Shown here: positions 43,333 to 51,310 of the stretch, one piece after another
Layout: each line of letters opens with the position of its first letter
How positions within the stretch are numbered: position 1 is the first letter of the stretch
NCBI RefSeq assembly: GCF_003917135.1
Contig: NZ_RPDI01000010.1
Coordinates: 35,305-99,304, forward strand
Direction: 5' to 3'
Origin: Leucobacter chromiireducens
GTDB lineage: Bacteria > Actinomycetota > Actinomycetes > Actinomycetales > Microbacteriaceae
Length of the DNA: 64,000 bases
Made by a program: the position numbers and the translations under genes
Notes under the pieces: generated by a model
What the model was told of the DNA's origin: nothing
The model's input: the letters and a program-made list of their open reading frames with translations, nothing else
The model's database searches: none

Positions 43333-44798
43333 TGCTGGAGCTCCTTGGCCTCGGGTGCCTGGTCTGGGTCTGGATAGGGAAAGGACCGGATGTGCTCCGC
43401 GCCGAGCGTCGCGAACACTGCTGCCGCGCTCGTGACGTCCCCGCTCGCCTGCGCTTGGAGGGCGATGTTGCCGAAAGCGGAGGCCTCGGTTGGCCCAGCG
43501 AGCACTGGCCGTTGCGCGAGTTCGGCCGTGAGCCGGCAGAGCCGCGCGTTCCGAGAGCCACCGCCGACGATGCGGATGCGGTCGACGCGGACGTCCGTCA
43601 CACGTTCGAAGGCGTCGACGCCGGCGGCGTATGCAACGGCAAGACTGTCGACGATCGCGTGGACCACGCTCGCCCGCGATGCCTCGACTGGACGCCCTGC
43701 CACAGCGCAGAGCCGCCGCACGCGGCGCTCCATGTCGCCGGCACCGAGGAGCTCAGGGGACGACGTGTCGAAGGTCCGTGCATCGAACGGCAGCGCCTCG
43801 ATGCTCGCGAGCAGTTCGTCCCGCTCCTCTGGCCCCGCGCCCCACTCGCGCAGGCACTCCTGCAACATCCAGAGCCCGGTCAGGTTGCGAAGCAACAGCG
43901 TCCCCGACGCACCGCGCTCGTTGGTGAAGCCGAGTGATGCTGCTTCCTGAGTCGTCACGGGTGCAGCGAGGACTCCGCCAACCAGTGACCAGGTGCCACT
44001 CGAGATGAGCGCCTCCGAAGCCCCGCTCGTCGCCGGCGCAGCGCTCGCGAATGCGGCAGCGGTGTCATGACCGGCGACGCGATACACGGGAATGTCTGTG
44101 GTCGCACCGATCCGATCACGCAGCTCGGGGAGCACTGGGCCGACCAGCGAGGCAACGGGCTCAACGGGAGGGAACCGCACTCCGCTGAGACCGTTGGCCG
44201 CGGCGAGCCGCGCAGAGAATTCGCCAGTCCGCGCATCGAGCAGCTGACTCGTCGACGCGATGGTGGGATCGGTTCCGACAACGCCGGTCAGCCAGAATAG
44301 CCACAGGTCGGGGACGAACAGCAGCTGTTCACCGGAGAAGTCGCGCCGCTTGGCCTCGGCCGCGAGCCGCAGCGCAGTATTGATTGCCTGGTCGGGCACT
44401 CCACTGACCGCGTACACCTCGGTCTCAGGGACTGCGCGTGCGGCGATCGCCGGGCCGGGGTCTGGCGCTCCCCGATAGCTCCGACCTGGCAGTTCAATGG
44501 TTCCGTCCGGAGCACGGAGGACCCAGTCGACACCCCAGGAGTCCACGCCGATGCCGGCAAGGGTGTCCCCGCGATCGGCGCACAGCCTCACGGCCTTCGC
44601 GAGGCCAGTGAGCGTCTCCGCAAACAGCGTTTCCAGATCCCACGCCTCACCGTGAGGCGTGTCAACGATCCCGTTCTCGAAGCGATGGACCTCGGTAAAG
44701 CTCCAACGCTGCCCGTGGGCGGTACCGAGCACGACCCGGCCGCTCGAGGCGCCAAGATCCACCGCGGCATACGCGCGTGTGGCAGCGGGAGCGTCCAT
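43329..44798 (-). CDS. Rhamnulokinase-family FGGY kinase (second copy)
   Basis: 489 residues: VDLGASSGRVVLG, GVDSWGVDWVL, VAGHDTAAAFAS with catalytic Asp and RIVGGGSRNARLC. Rhamnulokinase/fuculokinase branch, related to the kinase at 31604-33067 but clearly diverged. First gene of the eight-gene minus operon; ribosome site GAGGAAG. L-fuculose, L-rhamnulose or another deoxyketose is the likely substrate; no matching aldose isomerase of the fucose type is seen. Confidence 0.86.
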   Translation of the reverse strand: MDAPAATRAYAAVDLGASSGRVVLGTAHGQRWSFTEVHRFENGIVDTPHGEAWDLETLFAETLTGLAKAVRLCADRGDTLAGIGVDSWGVDWVLRAPDGTIELPGRSYRGAPDPGPAIAARAVPETEVYAVSGVPDQAINTALRLAAEAKRRDFSGEQLLFVPDLWLFWLTGVVGTDPTIASTSQLLDARTGEFSARLAAANGLSGVRFPPVEPVASLVGPVLPELRDRIGATTDIPVYRVAGHDTAAAFASAAPATSGASEALISSGTWSLVGGVLAAPVTTQEAASLGFTNERGASGTLLLRNLTGLWMLQECLREWGAGPEERDELLASIEALPFDARTFDTSSPELLGAGDMERRVRRLCAVAGRPVEASRASVVHAIVDSLAVAYAAGVDAFERVTDVRVDRIRIVGGGSRNARLCRLTAELAQRPVLAGPTEASAFGNIALQAQASGDVTSAAAVFATLGAEHIRSFPYPDPDQAPEAKELQQ

Positions 44799-44800
44799 CG

Positions 44801-44882
44801 TGTTTCACTTCCTCGTGAGGGTCATTGCGATTGGGTTACATGTTATATCGTGTTCATACTCACACAAAATATAACTGAAACA
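44801..44882. promoter_or_regulatory. AT-rich divergent regulatory region with nested inverted repeats
   Basis: Between the kinase operon and the DeoR gene. TGTTTCA (44801-44807) and TGAAACA (44876-44882) are the outer arms; GTTATAT (44842-44848) and ATATAAC (44869-44875) the inner arms. The AT-rich block stands out from the GC-rich surroundings and is the likely DeoR binding and promoter zone. Confidence 0.55.
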
Positions 44883-44956
44883 TTCGTGATCCTAGAATGA
44901 AGTTCACGCTGAGCTGCTCCAGACCCGGAGCCAGGAGCCCAAGGAGTGCGACGCAC

Positions 44957-45736
44957 ATGGCCGTAAACGGAACGCTGGATACCGAGCAGCGACGCGACGC
45001 GATGTCCGCCGCGCTTGGGCGGGACGGCACGCTCCTCGTGAACGCGGCGGCCGCTGAGTGGGACGTGCACCCCATGACGATCAGGCGGGACTTCGATCAC
45101 CTGGTGAATCGCGGCATCGCGCGCAGGGTGCGCGGCGGGATCATCGCCCTCACCGGCGACAGCTTTATGCACCGACGTCACCTGAACGCGACCGCGAAGG
45201 AAGCGATTGCGCACAAGCTCCTCAGGCTCGTCGAGCCTGAGTCGGTGATCGCACTCGACTCGTCGACCACCATCAGCGCGTTCGCCGACCGCCTTGCCGA
45301 AGCGCACGACGCGCAGGAGGCGCAGGATCTGACGGTGATTACGAACGGACTTCCGGCATTCCAGGCGCTCCGCACGCGGGCGCACGCCAGTGTGTTCCTG
45401 ACCGGGGGCGAGCAAGAACCGCAGAACGACTCGCTGGTCGGACCGCTCGCCGAAGCCGCACTTTCGCACTTCATGATCGGCACGGCGTTCGTGTCGACAC
45501 TGAGCCTCGACCAGCAGCTCGGCGCGAGCGAGAATACGCTCGCCCAGGTGTCGTACAAGCGCACGCTCGCCGGCGCAGCGAACCGCCTGGTGCTCGCACT
45601 GGACTCAACCAAGCTCGAGACGCAGGCCCGCTTCCGGTCCCTCGAGCTCGGCGATATCGATGCGCTGGTCACCGAGCTGCACCCGGCAGACCCCCGCCTC
45701 GACGTCTACCGCGATCTCATCGCCGAGATCCACTAG
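44957..45736 (+). CDS. DeoR-family regulator (accessory sugar operon)
   Basis: 259 residues from the ATG at 44957 (AAGGAG 11 bases upstream); an ATG at 44897 would add 20 poorly supported residues. N-terminal DeoR helix-turn-helix (about 10-60, WDVHPMTIRRDFDHL), then the sugar-phosphate-sensing domain (VIALDSSTT, TVITNGL, LVGPLAE). Divergent from the eight-gene operon, which it presumably represses in the absence of a sugar phosphate. Confidence 0.87.
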   Translation: MAVNGTLDTEQRRDAMSAALGRDGTLLVNAAAAEWDVHPMTIRRDFDHLVNRGIARRVRGGIIALTGDSFMHRRHLNATAKEAIAHKLLRLVEPESVIALDSSTTISAFADRLAEAHDAQEAQDLTVITNGLPAFQALRTRAHASVFLTGGEQEPQNDSLVGPLAEAALSHFMIGTAFVSTLSLDQQLGASENTLAQVSYKRTLAGAANRLVLALDSTKLETQARFRSLELGDIDALVTELHPADPRLDVYRDLIAEIH

Positions 45737-45756
45737 CCGCGAGGCGGGGCTGGCAG

Positions 45757-46524
45757 CTAGATGGCGGTGTAGCCGCCGTCGATCACGAGATCCTGCCCGG
45801 TCAGGTACGCCGAGGCGTCAGACGCGAGGAACGTCACGAGACCGTGAAGGTCGCTCGGCTGCCCCATGCGCCCCGCCGGAATCCGGGCGACCCACTCTCT
45901 CGCAAGCTCGGGGTTCTGCTCCGTGAACTGCGCGGTCATGTCCGAGAGGAAGTAGCCAGGCGAGATCGAATTGACTCGAATGCCGGCGGCCGCCCACTCC
46001 ACGGCAAGGGACTTGCCCAGGTGCGCCACGGCGGCCTTTGAGGCGTTGTACGAGGCCTGGAACTGCGGCACGTTCACGATCGACCCGGACATCGACGCAA
46101 CGAACACCGCGCTGCCAGGCAGCCCAGCCGCGAGCAGCCCGCGCCCGAAGGCCTGCGCCGCGAAGAAGGTACCGTCGAGGTTCACCGACAGCACGCGGCG
46201 CCATTCGGCGGCGGACACGTCAACCGAGTCGTTCCAGACGGTGATACCCGCTGCAGTGAGAAGCACCTGCGGCGTGCCGAGCTCCGAACCGATCTGCGCG
46301 AACGCATCCGCAACAGCGTCCTGATCGGTGACGTCGACCACGTGCCCAACCGCGCGCACACCGTAGTCCTCGGCGATCCGCGCGGCCGAGGCGGTCACCT
46401 CGGGAAGGATGTCGAGCAGCGCGACGGGCGAGCCCTGAGCGGCAAGCGCCTGGGCAAGCGAGTACCCGAGCCCGCGGGCACCGCCCGTGATCACTGCCGG
46501 GCCGGTCGGCGAAACTTCTCCCAT
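45757..46524 (-). CDS. SDR oxidoreductase, sugar/polyol type
   Basis: 255 residues: GGARGLG (14-20), catalytic Tyr159 and Lys163 (YNASK) and a C-terminal VIDGGYTAI. ATG at 46524 with AAAGGAG. Resembles sorbitol/arabinitol-type and gluconate dehydrogenases. It stands alone between two DeoR genes. A TGTTC/GAACA inverted repeat at 46550-46573 lies in its upstream region. Substrate unknown. Confidence 0.82.
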   Translation of the reverse strand: MGEVSPTGPAVITGGARGLGYSLAQALAAQGSPVALLDILPEVTASAARIAEDYGVRAVGHVVDVTDQDAVADAFAQIGSELGTPQVLLTAAGITVWNDSVDVSAAEWRRVLSVNLDGTFFAAQAFGRGLLAAGLPGSAVFVASMSGSIVNVPQFQASYNASKAAVAHLGKSLAVEWAAAGIRVNSISPGYFLSDMTAQFTEQNPELAREWVARIPAGRMGQPSDLHGLVTFLASDASAYLTGQDLVIDGGYTAI

Positions 46525-46623
46525 GACGATCTCCTTTGATGTGTGAAGCTGTTCAAGTTATCGCTTTAGAACACTACATCACACACGCGCAACACCACGC
46601 GCCCGAACTGATCGTGCCCCGCA

Positions 46624-47397
46624 CTACCCCGGAATCGCGACACAGTCGACGACCACGCCGAGTGCACGCCACCGCGCAACCTCTTCCGCGGCGAACGCAT
46701 CGTCGGTAATGAGGCGCTCGACCGCGGTTGCTCCCACAACGCCGTGCTGCCCAAACCCGGCGCTCTTCGACGAGTCGAAGAGCCCAATCACCCGCTCCGA
46801 CACCGAGGCGATCATGCGCTTCGTCTCAGCCTCGGAGAATGCGCGCTCGAGGAGCCCCTGTTCCGCGGAGAGCGCCGACACCCCAAGGAACGCGATATCG
46901 ATCCGCCCGAACCGCTGAAGCAGCTCGACCGGGAAGCCCACCGTCGACGACGAGGTACGCCGCACCGTACCGCCGAGCAGCACGAGCTCGATCGCGCTGT
47001 GCTCCATGAGTTGCGTTGCCACGCGCAGCGAGTTTGTCACCACGGTCACGTCGCTCCGCTCGGCGAGTTCGAGCGCGAGGTAGTAGCTCGTCGATGACGA
47101 ATCAAGCGCGATCACCGCGTCCGGTCCGACCAGGCCGGCGGCGCGCCGCGCAATTGCACGCTTCGCGGCCACACGGTGCCCCAGGCGGACCGACAGCGCG
47201 CCCTCCTCGGCCCCCCGCAGTCGCGCACCGCCCCGAATCCGCTCGACGAGCGCGCTGCGCGCGAGTCGGTCAAGGTCCTTGCGGATCGTCACCTCGGAGA
47301 CCGCCAGCCGCGTTGCGAGCTCAGCAACGGACACTTGCTCCTGCCCTTCGAGCAGGGCAAGGATCCGCTCGTCTCGGAGTTCAAGGTCTCGCGCCAT
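46624..47397 (-). CDS. DeoR-family regulator of rhaEW
   Basis: 257 residues from the ATG at 47397. DeoR helix-turn-helix (about 18-55, VSVAELATRLAVSEVTIRKDL) and the effector domain with VIALDSSSTSYYLA and TVVTNSLRVA. Divergent from the rhamnulose-phosphate aldolase/dehydrogenase gene, with a perfect-armed palindrome in the gap. Likely senses a rhamnose-pathway phosphate such as rhamnulose-1-phosphate (inference). Confidence 0.87.
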   Translation of the reverse strand: MARDLELRDERILALLEGQEQVSVAELATRLAVSEVTIRKDLDRLARSALVERIRGGARLRGAEEGALSVRLGHRVAAKRAIARRAAGLVGPDAVIALDSSSTSYYLALELAERSDVTVVTNSLRVATQLMEHSAIELVLLGGTVRRTSSSTVGFPVELLQRFGRIDIAFLGVSALSAEQGLLERAFSEAETKRMIASVSERVIGLFDSSKSAGFGQHGVVGATAVERLITDDAFAAEEVARWRALGVVVDCVAIPG

Positions 47398-47448
47398 AGT
47401 TCTTGACTCTACTGCCGAAACACATGCGAGCTTTCGAGGCAGCAAGTA

Positions 47449-47468
47449 TGACTTTCAAACGAAAGTCA
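47449..47468. promoter_or_regulatory. DeoR operator (palindrome)
   Basis: TGACTTTC-AAAC-GAAAGTCA: 8-base perfect arms around 4 bases, about 50 bases upstream of the regulator ATG and 7 bases before the -35 of the rhaEW promoter. Confidence 0.75.
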
Positions 47469-47474
47469 AAATGC

Positions 47475-47503
47475 TTGCCTTCGTAAGCGTTGGGACGTAG
47501 GGT
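47475..47503 (+). promoter_or_regulatory. Promoter of rhaEW
   Basis: TTGCCT (47475-47480) and TAGGGT (47498-47503), 17-base spacer; ribosome site GAAAGG ahead of ATG 47537. Confidence 0.5.
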
Positions 47504-47536
47504 GGTGCTGAGTTTCCGCCCACCGAAAGGCCCAGC

Positions 47537-49582
47537 ATGTCACCCACCGCCCCCGTCACCGTCGACGACCTCATCTCGCGCTCGAACCGCCTGGGCGCTG
47601 ACAAGAAGAACACGAACTTCGCCGGGGGCAACACCTCGGCGAAGGGTCCTGCCGCCGATCCCGTCACCGGCGAGACCGTCGAGCTCATGTGGGTGAAGGG
47701 CTCGGGCGGCGACCTCGGCACGCTCACCCCCGCCGGGCTCTCCGCGCTGCGCATTGATCGCCTCCGCGCGCTCACCGCCGTCTACCCCGGTGTCGACCGC
47801 GAGGACGAGATGGTCGCGGCGCTCGACTACTGCCTGCACGGGAAGGGCGGAGCGACCCCCTCGATCGACACCGCAATGCACGGCCTCGTCGATGCCGCGC
47901 ACGTCGACCACCTCCACCCAGACTCGGGCATCGCCATCGCCACCGCAGCGGACGGTGAGGCCCTCACCGCGACGATCTTCGGCGGCGCGGTGGTCTGGGT
48001 GCCCTGGCGTCGGCCCGGCTTCCAGCTCGGGCTCGACATCGCCGCGATCAAGGCCGAGCATCCCGAGGCGGTCGGCTGCATCCTCGGCGGGCACGGCATC
48101 ACCGCGTGGGGCGACACGAGCGAGGAGTGCGAGCGCAACTCGCTCTGGATCATCGACACGGCGGCCGCGTACATCGCCGAGCACGGCAGCCCGCAGCCGT
48201 TCGGGGCGACCGTCCCCGGTTTCGAAGCGCTGCCCGCGGCGGAGCGTCACGCGCGCGCCGCGCAGCTCGCACCCGTGATCCGCGGCATCGCCTCGCACGA
48301 CAAGCCGATGGTGGGCCACTTCACGGACAGCGCTGAGGTGCTCGACTTCCTGGCGAGCGAGAAGCTCGCGCCGCTCGCGGCGCTCGGCACGAGTTGCCCC
48401 GACCACTTCCTGCGCACGAAGGTGAAGCCGCTGGTGCTCGACCTCCCAGCCACCGCGACGCTGGAGGAGCAGACGGCCCGCCTCGGCGAGCTGCACGAGG
48501 CGTACCGCGCCGACTACCGTGCGTACTACGAGGCACACGCCGATGACGCGTCGCCCGCGATGCGCGGCGCCGATCCCCTCATCGTGCTCGTGCCAGGTGT
48601 CGGCATGTTCAGCTTCGGCGCGAACAAGCAGACGGCGCGCGTCGCAGGCGAGTTCTACGTCAACGCCATCAACGTGATGCGCGGCGCCGAGTCGCTCTCG
48701 AGCTACGCCCCGATCAGTGACGCGGAGAAGTTCCGCATCGAGTACTGGGCGCTCGAGGAAGCGAAGCTGCAGCGGCTCCCGAAGCCGAAGTCACACCAGG
48801 GCAGGATCGCGTTCGTCACGGGAGCAGCGTCCGGCATCGGCAAGGCGATCGCCACGCGCCTCGCGGCGGAGGGCGCCTGCGTCGTCGTCGCCGATCTCGA
48901 TCTCGAGAAGGCCCAGGCCGCCGCTGCCGAGCTCGGCAGCACCGACGTGGCCATCGGCGTCGCAGCGAACGTCGCGGATGCCGCGGCGGTGCAGGCTGCG
49001 GTCGACGCTGCAGTGCTCGCGTTCGGCGGCATCGACCTCGTGGTCAACAACGCCGGCCTCTCACTCTCGAAGCCGCTGCTCGACACGACCGAACAGGACT
49101 GGAACCTGCAGCACGACGTCATGGCGAAGGGCTCGTTCCTCGTCTCGCAGGCCGCGGCGCGCGCGATGATCGCGCAGGGCATGGGCGGCGACGTAATCTA
49201 CATCTCGTCGAAGAACAGCGTCTTCGCGGGCCCGAACAACATCGCGTACTCGGCCACCAAGGCTGACCAGGCGCACCAGGTGCGACTGCTCGCCGTCGAG
49301 CTCGGCGAGCACGGGATCCGCGTCAACGGCATCAACCCCGACGGCGTGGTGCGCGGATCCGGCATCTTCGCCTCCGGCTGGGGCGCGAACCGCGCCGCAA
49401 CCTACGGCGTCAACGAGGAGGACCTCGGCCAGTTCTACGCGAACCGCACGATCCTGAAGCGGGAGGTCGTTCCGGAGAACGTCGCGGACGCCGTGTACGT
49501 GCTCACCGGCCCGGAGCTGACCCGCACCACCGGCCTCCACATCCCGGTCGACTCCGGCGTCGCCGCCGCGTTCCTGCGATGA
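47537..49582 (+). CDS. rhaEW: Bifunctional rhamnulose-1-phosphate aldolase/L-lactaldehyde dehydrogenase
   Basis: 681 residues. The N-terminal class II aldolase domain (about 1-420) has the metal-site cluster HVDHLH (122-127) and GGHGITAWG; the C-terminal SDR domain has GAASGIG (429-435) and YSATK (Tyr571, Lys575). This fused RhaD-ADH type splits rhamnulose-1-phosphate into DHAP and L-lactaldehyde and oxidises the latter. It completes the pathway of rhaM, rhaI and rhaB although it lies about 14 kb away under its own DeoR control. Confidence 0.93.
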   Translation: MSPTAPVTVDDLISRSNRLGADKKNTNFAGGNTSAKGPAADPVTGETVELMWVKGSGGDLGTLTPAGLSALRIDRLRALTAVYPGVDREDEMVAALDYCLHGKGGATPSIDTAMHGLVDAAHVDHLHPDSGIAIATAADGEALTATIFGGAVVWVPWRRPGFQLGLDIAAIKAEHPEAVGCILGGHGITAWGDTSEECERNSLWIIDTAAAYIAEHGSPQPFGATVPGFEALPAAERHARAAQLAPVIRGIASHDKPMVGHFTDSAEVLDFLASEKLAPLAALGTSCPDHFLRTKVKPLVLDLPATATLEEQTARLGELHEAYRADYRAYYEAHADDASPAMRGADPLIVLVPGVGMFSFGANKQTARVAGEFYVNAINVMRGAESLSSYAPISDAEKFRIEYWALEEAKLQRLPKPKSHQGRIAFVTGAASGIGKAIATRLAAEGACVVVADLDLEKAQAAAAELGSTDVAIGVAANVADAAAVQAAVDAAVLAFGGIDLVVNNAGLSLSKPLLDTTEQDWNLQHDVMAKGSFLVSQAAARAMIAQGMGGDVIYISSKNSVFAGPNNIAYSATKADQAHQVRLLAVELGEHGIRVNGINPDGVVRGSGIFASGWGANRAATYGVNEEDLGQFYANRTILKREVVPENVADAVYVLTGPELTRTTGLHIPVDSGVAAAFLR

Positions 49583-49627
49583 CTACCGCGCGGGCGCGCC
49601 GCGCCGTCGCCGCGCCCCGCTGAATAG

Positions 49628-49710
49628 CCCCCCGGATCGGGGTCACTTGGGCAGGGTGTTGGCGAGCTCAGCGGCGCGACACCCTGCCCAAGTGACCCCG
49701 ATCCGGGGGG
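49628..49710. repeat. Perfect 32-bp inverted repeat (long hairpin)
   Basis: Arms at 49628-49659 and 49679-49710 are perfect reverse complements (outer end CCCCCCGGATCGGGGTCACT), separated by a 19-base loop. It lies between the convergent rhaEW and GNAT genes (gap 49583-49759). It can act as a terminator in both directions, but the arm length is far above the usual, suggesting a palindromic repeat element. Confidence 0.9.
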
Positions 49711-49759
49711 GGTGGGAGGCGGGAGGGGCGCCGGGGAGGCGGGAGGAGGGGCGCGCCAG

Positions 49760-50389
49760 CTACCCCAGCCGGAGGCCCGCCGACGGGTCGTCGAGGGCCG
49801 CCGTGTAGCGCGCCAGCCGGTGCTCGAGGCCCCGCCGCACGCCGGGCCACTCGGGCTGCGTGATCGAGAAGACCACGGTGTCGCGCAGGTACCCTGGCGC
49901 GCGCCGGTGCGCGCGGAGGATGCCGTCCTGCTTCGCCCCGAGCCGCGCGATCGCCGCCCGCGACTGGTGATTGTGGAAGTCGGTGCGGAACTCGACGGCC
50001 GGGCAGTCCCACACGTCGAAGGCGTGGCCGAGCAGCAGCAGTTTGGACTCGGGGTTCGTCCCGGTGCCCTGCGCGCTCGCAGCGTTCCACGTGGAACCAA
50101 TCTCGACGCGCGGCACCTCGGCCTCGATGTTCATGAACGTGGTCATGCCGATGACCTGCCCGGTGTCGGTGCGGCGCGCGGTGAACGCGATCATGCTGCC
50201 CTGCTCCTGCAACTCGAGCCGACGCCGAATCTCCGCCGACATCTGCTCGGGCTGCGGCACGAGCGTGTACCAGAGGTTCCACAGCTCGCCGTCGCGCACG
50301 GCGTCGACGAGGCCGTCATGGTGGTCGTGCGACAGCGGCTCGAGGGTGACGAGGCGGCCGGTCAGGGTTCCGGGATGCGCGAGACTCAT
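49760..50389 (-). CDS. GNAT-family acetyltransferase (RimJ/RimL type)
   Basis: 209 residues from the ATG at 50389. Features of the RimJ/RimL-like group: GRLVTLEPLS at the start, VEIGSTW strand, then ESKLLLLGHAFD and VEFRTDFHNHQSRAAIARLGAKQDGILR, the acceptor-side helix-turn typical of ribosomal-protein-like acetyltransferases. Substrate unknown. Divergent from the DUF1684 gene. Confidence 0.87.
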   Translation of the reverse strand: MSLAHPGTLTGRLVTLEPLSHDHHDGLVDAVRDGELWNLWYTLVPQPEQMSAEIRRRLELQEQGSMIAFTARRTDTGQVIGMTTFMNIEAEVPRVEIGSTWNAASAQGTGTNPESKLLLLGHAFDVWDCPAVEFRTDFHNHQSRAAIARLGAKQDGILRAHRRAPGYLRDTVVFSITQPEWPGVRRGLEHRLARYTAALDDPSAGLRLG

Positions 50390-50497
50390 GAGCCCATTCT
50401 GCTGCGCGGCACGCCCCCAGCGAAACCTCCGGTCATATTGACCCGATTCCCACCCGTTCGTGATGTGCTGGGGGTCCACGAAGTCGTAGGGAGCAAG

Positions 50498-51310
50498 ATG
50501 TCCGAGCACGAGCCGACCCCGTTCACCGACGCCCACGCCGCCTGGCACGCGAGCGTCGAGTCCGCGCGCACCGCGCCGTACGGGCCGCTGAGCCCCACCG
50601 CGATGCACTGGCTGAGCGCCGAGCCGCAATCCCTGCCGGATCTGCCCGGCCTCTGGTCGGCCGACCGGGCCGGCCTCGTGACGGTTGAGCTCACCGAGGC
50701 CGACGGCGTGACCCGCGCGGGCGAGCCCATCTCCGGCACCACGCAGCTCGGCCCGCTGACCGGCACCGAGGGCACCGCGCTCGCCTGGGGCGAGGTGCAG
50801 CTCGAGGTCGCGGCGCGCAGCGGCGGCATCATCGTGCGCCCGCGGGATCCCGGTTCGCCGGATCGCACCGGCTACACCGGCACCGCAACGTTCCCGCCGA
50901 GCGAGGAGTGGGTGGTGACGGGCCGCTTCGTGCCCGCCCAGCGCGACACGGTTGAGGTGTCGTCTGCTGCAGGGCCGGATCGCACGCAGGCGTTCACCTC
51001 CCCCGGCACCGCCGAGTTCACGCTCGGGGGCCAGGAGCTCTCGCTCACCCTGTTCGGTTCGGCGGAGAACGATGACCTGCGCGCGATCTACGCCGACGCG
51101 AGCGGCGCGGACCTGACGTTCCCGTCGGCGCGCTTCGTCGACGTCGAGCTTGTGGATGCCGACACCGTTCGCATCGATTTCACCCGCACCACGAACCCGC
51201 CGTGCGCGTACTCCGCGAGCGCGACCTGCCCGTTCCCGCCGCCCGAGAACCGACTCCCGGTGCGGGTGGAGGCCGGCGAGCTGCGCCCGGGCGTCACGCT
51301 CCCGAAGTAG
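50498..51310 (+). CDS. DUF1684 domain protein
   Basis: 270 residues from the ATG at 50498. It carries the DUF1684 hallmarks: an N-terminal helix, then a beta-rich core (GGIIVRPRDPGSP) and the C-terminal Cys/Pro cluster NPPCAYSASATCPFPPPENRLP (two cysteines). No signal peptide, so cytoplasmic. Biochemical function unestablished. Its last 17 bases overlap the end of the convergent FAD-protein gene. Confidence 0.83.
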   Translation: MSEHEPTPFTDAHAAWHASVESARTAPYGPLSPTAMHWLSAEPQSLPDLPGLWSADRAGLVTVELTEADGVTRAGEPISGTTQLGPLTGTEGTALAWGEVQLEVAARSGGIIVRPRDPGSPDRTGYTGTATFPPSEEWVVTGRFVPAQRDTVEVSSAAGPDRTQAFTSPGTAEFTLGGQELSLTLFGSAENDDLRAIYADASGADLTFPSARFVDVELVDADTVRIDFTRTTNPPCAYSASATCPFPPPENRLPVRVEAGELRPGVTLPK

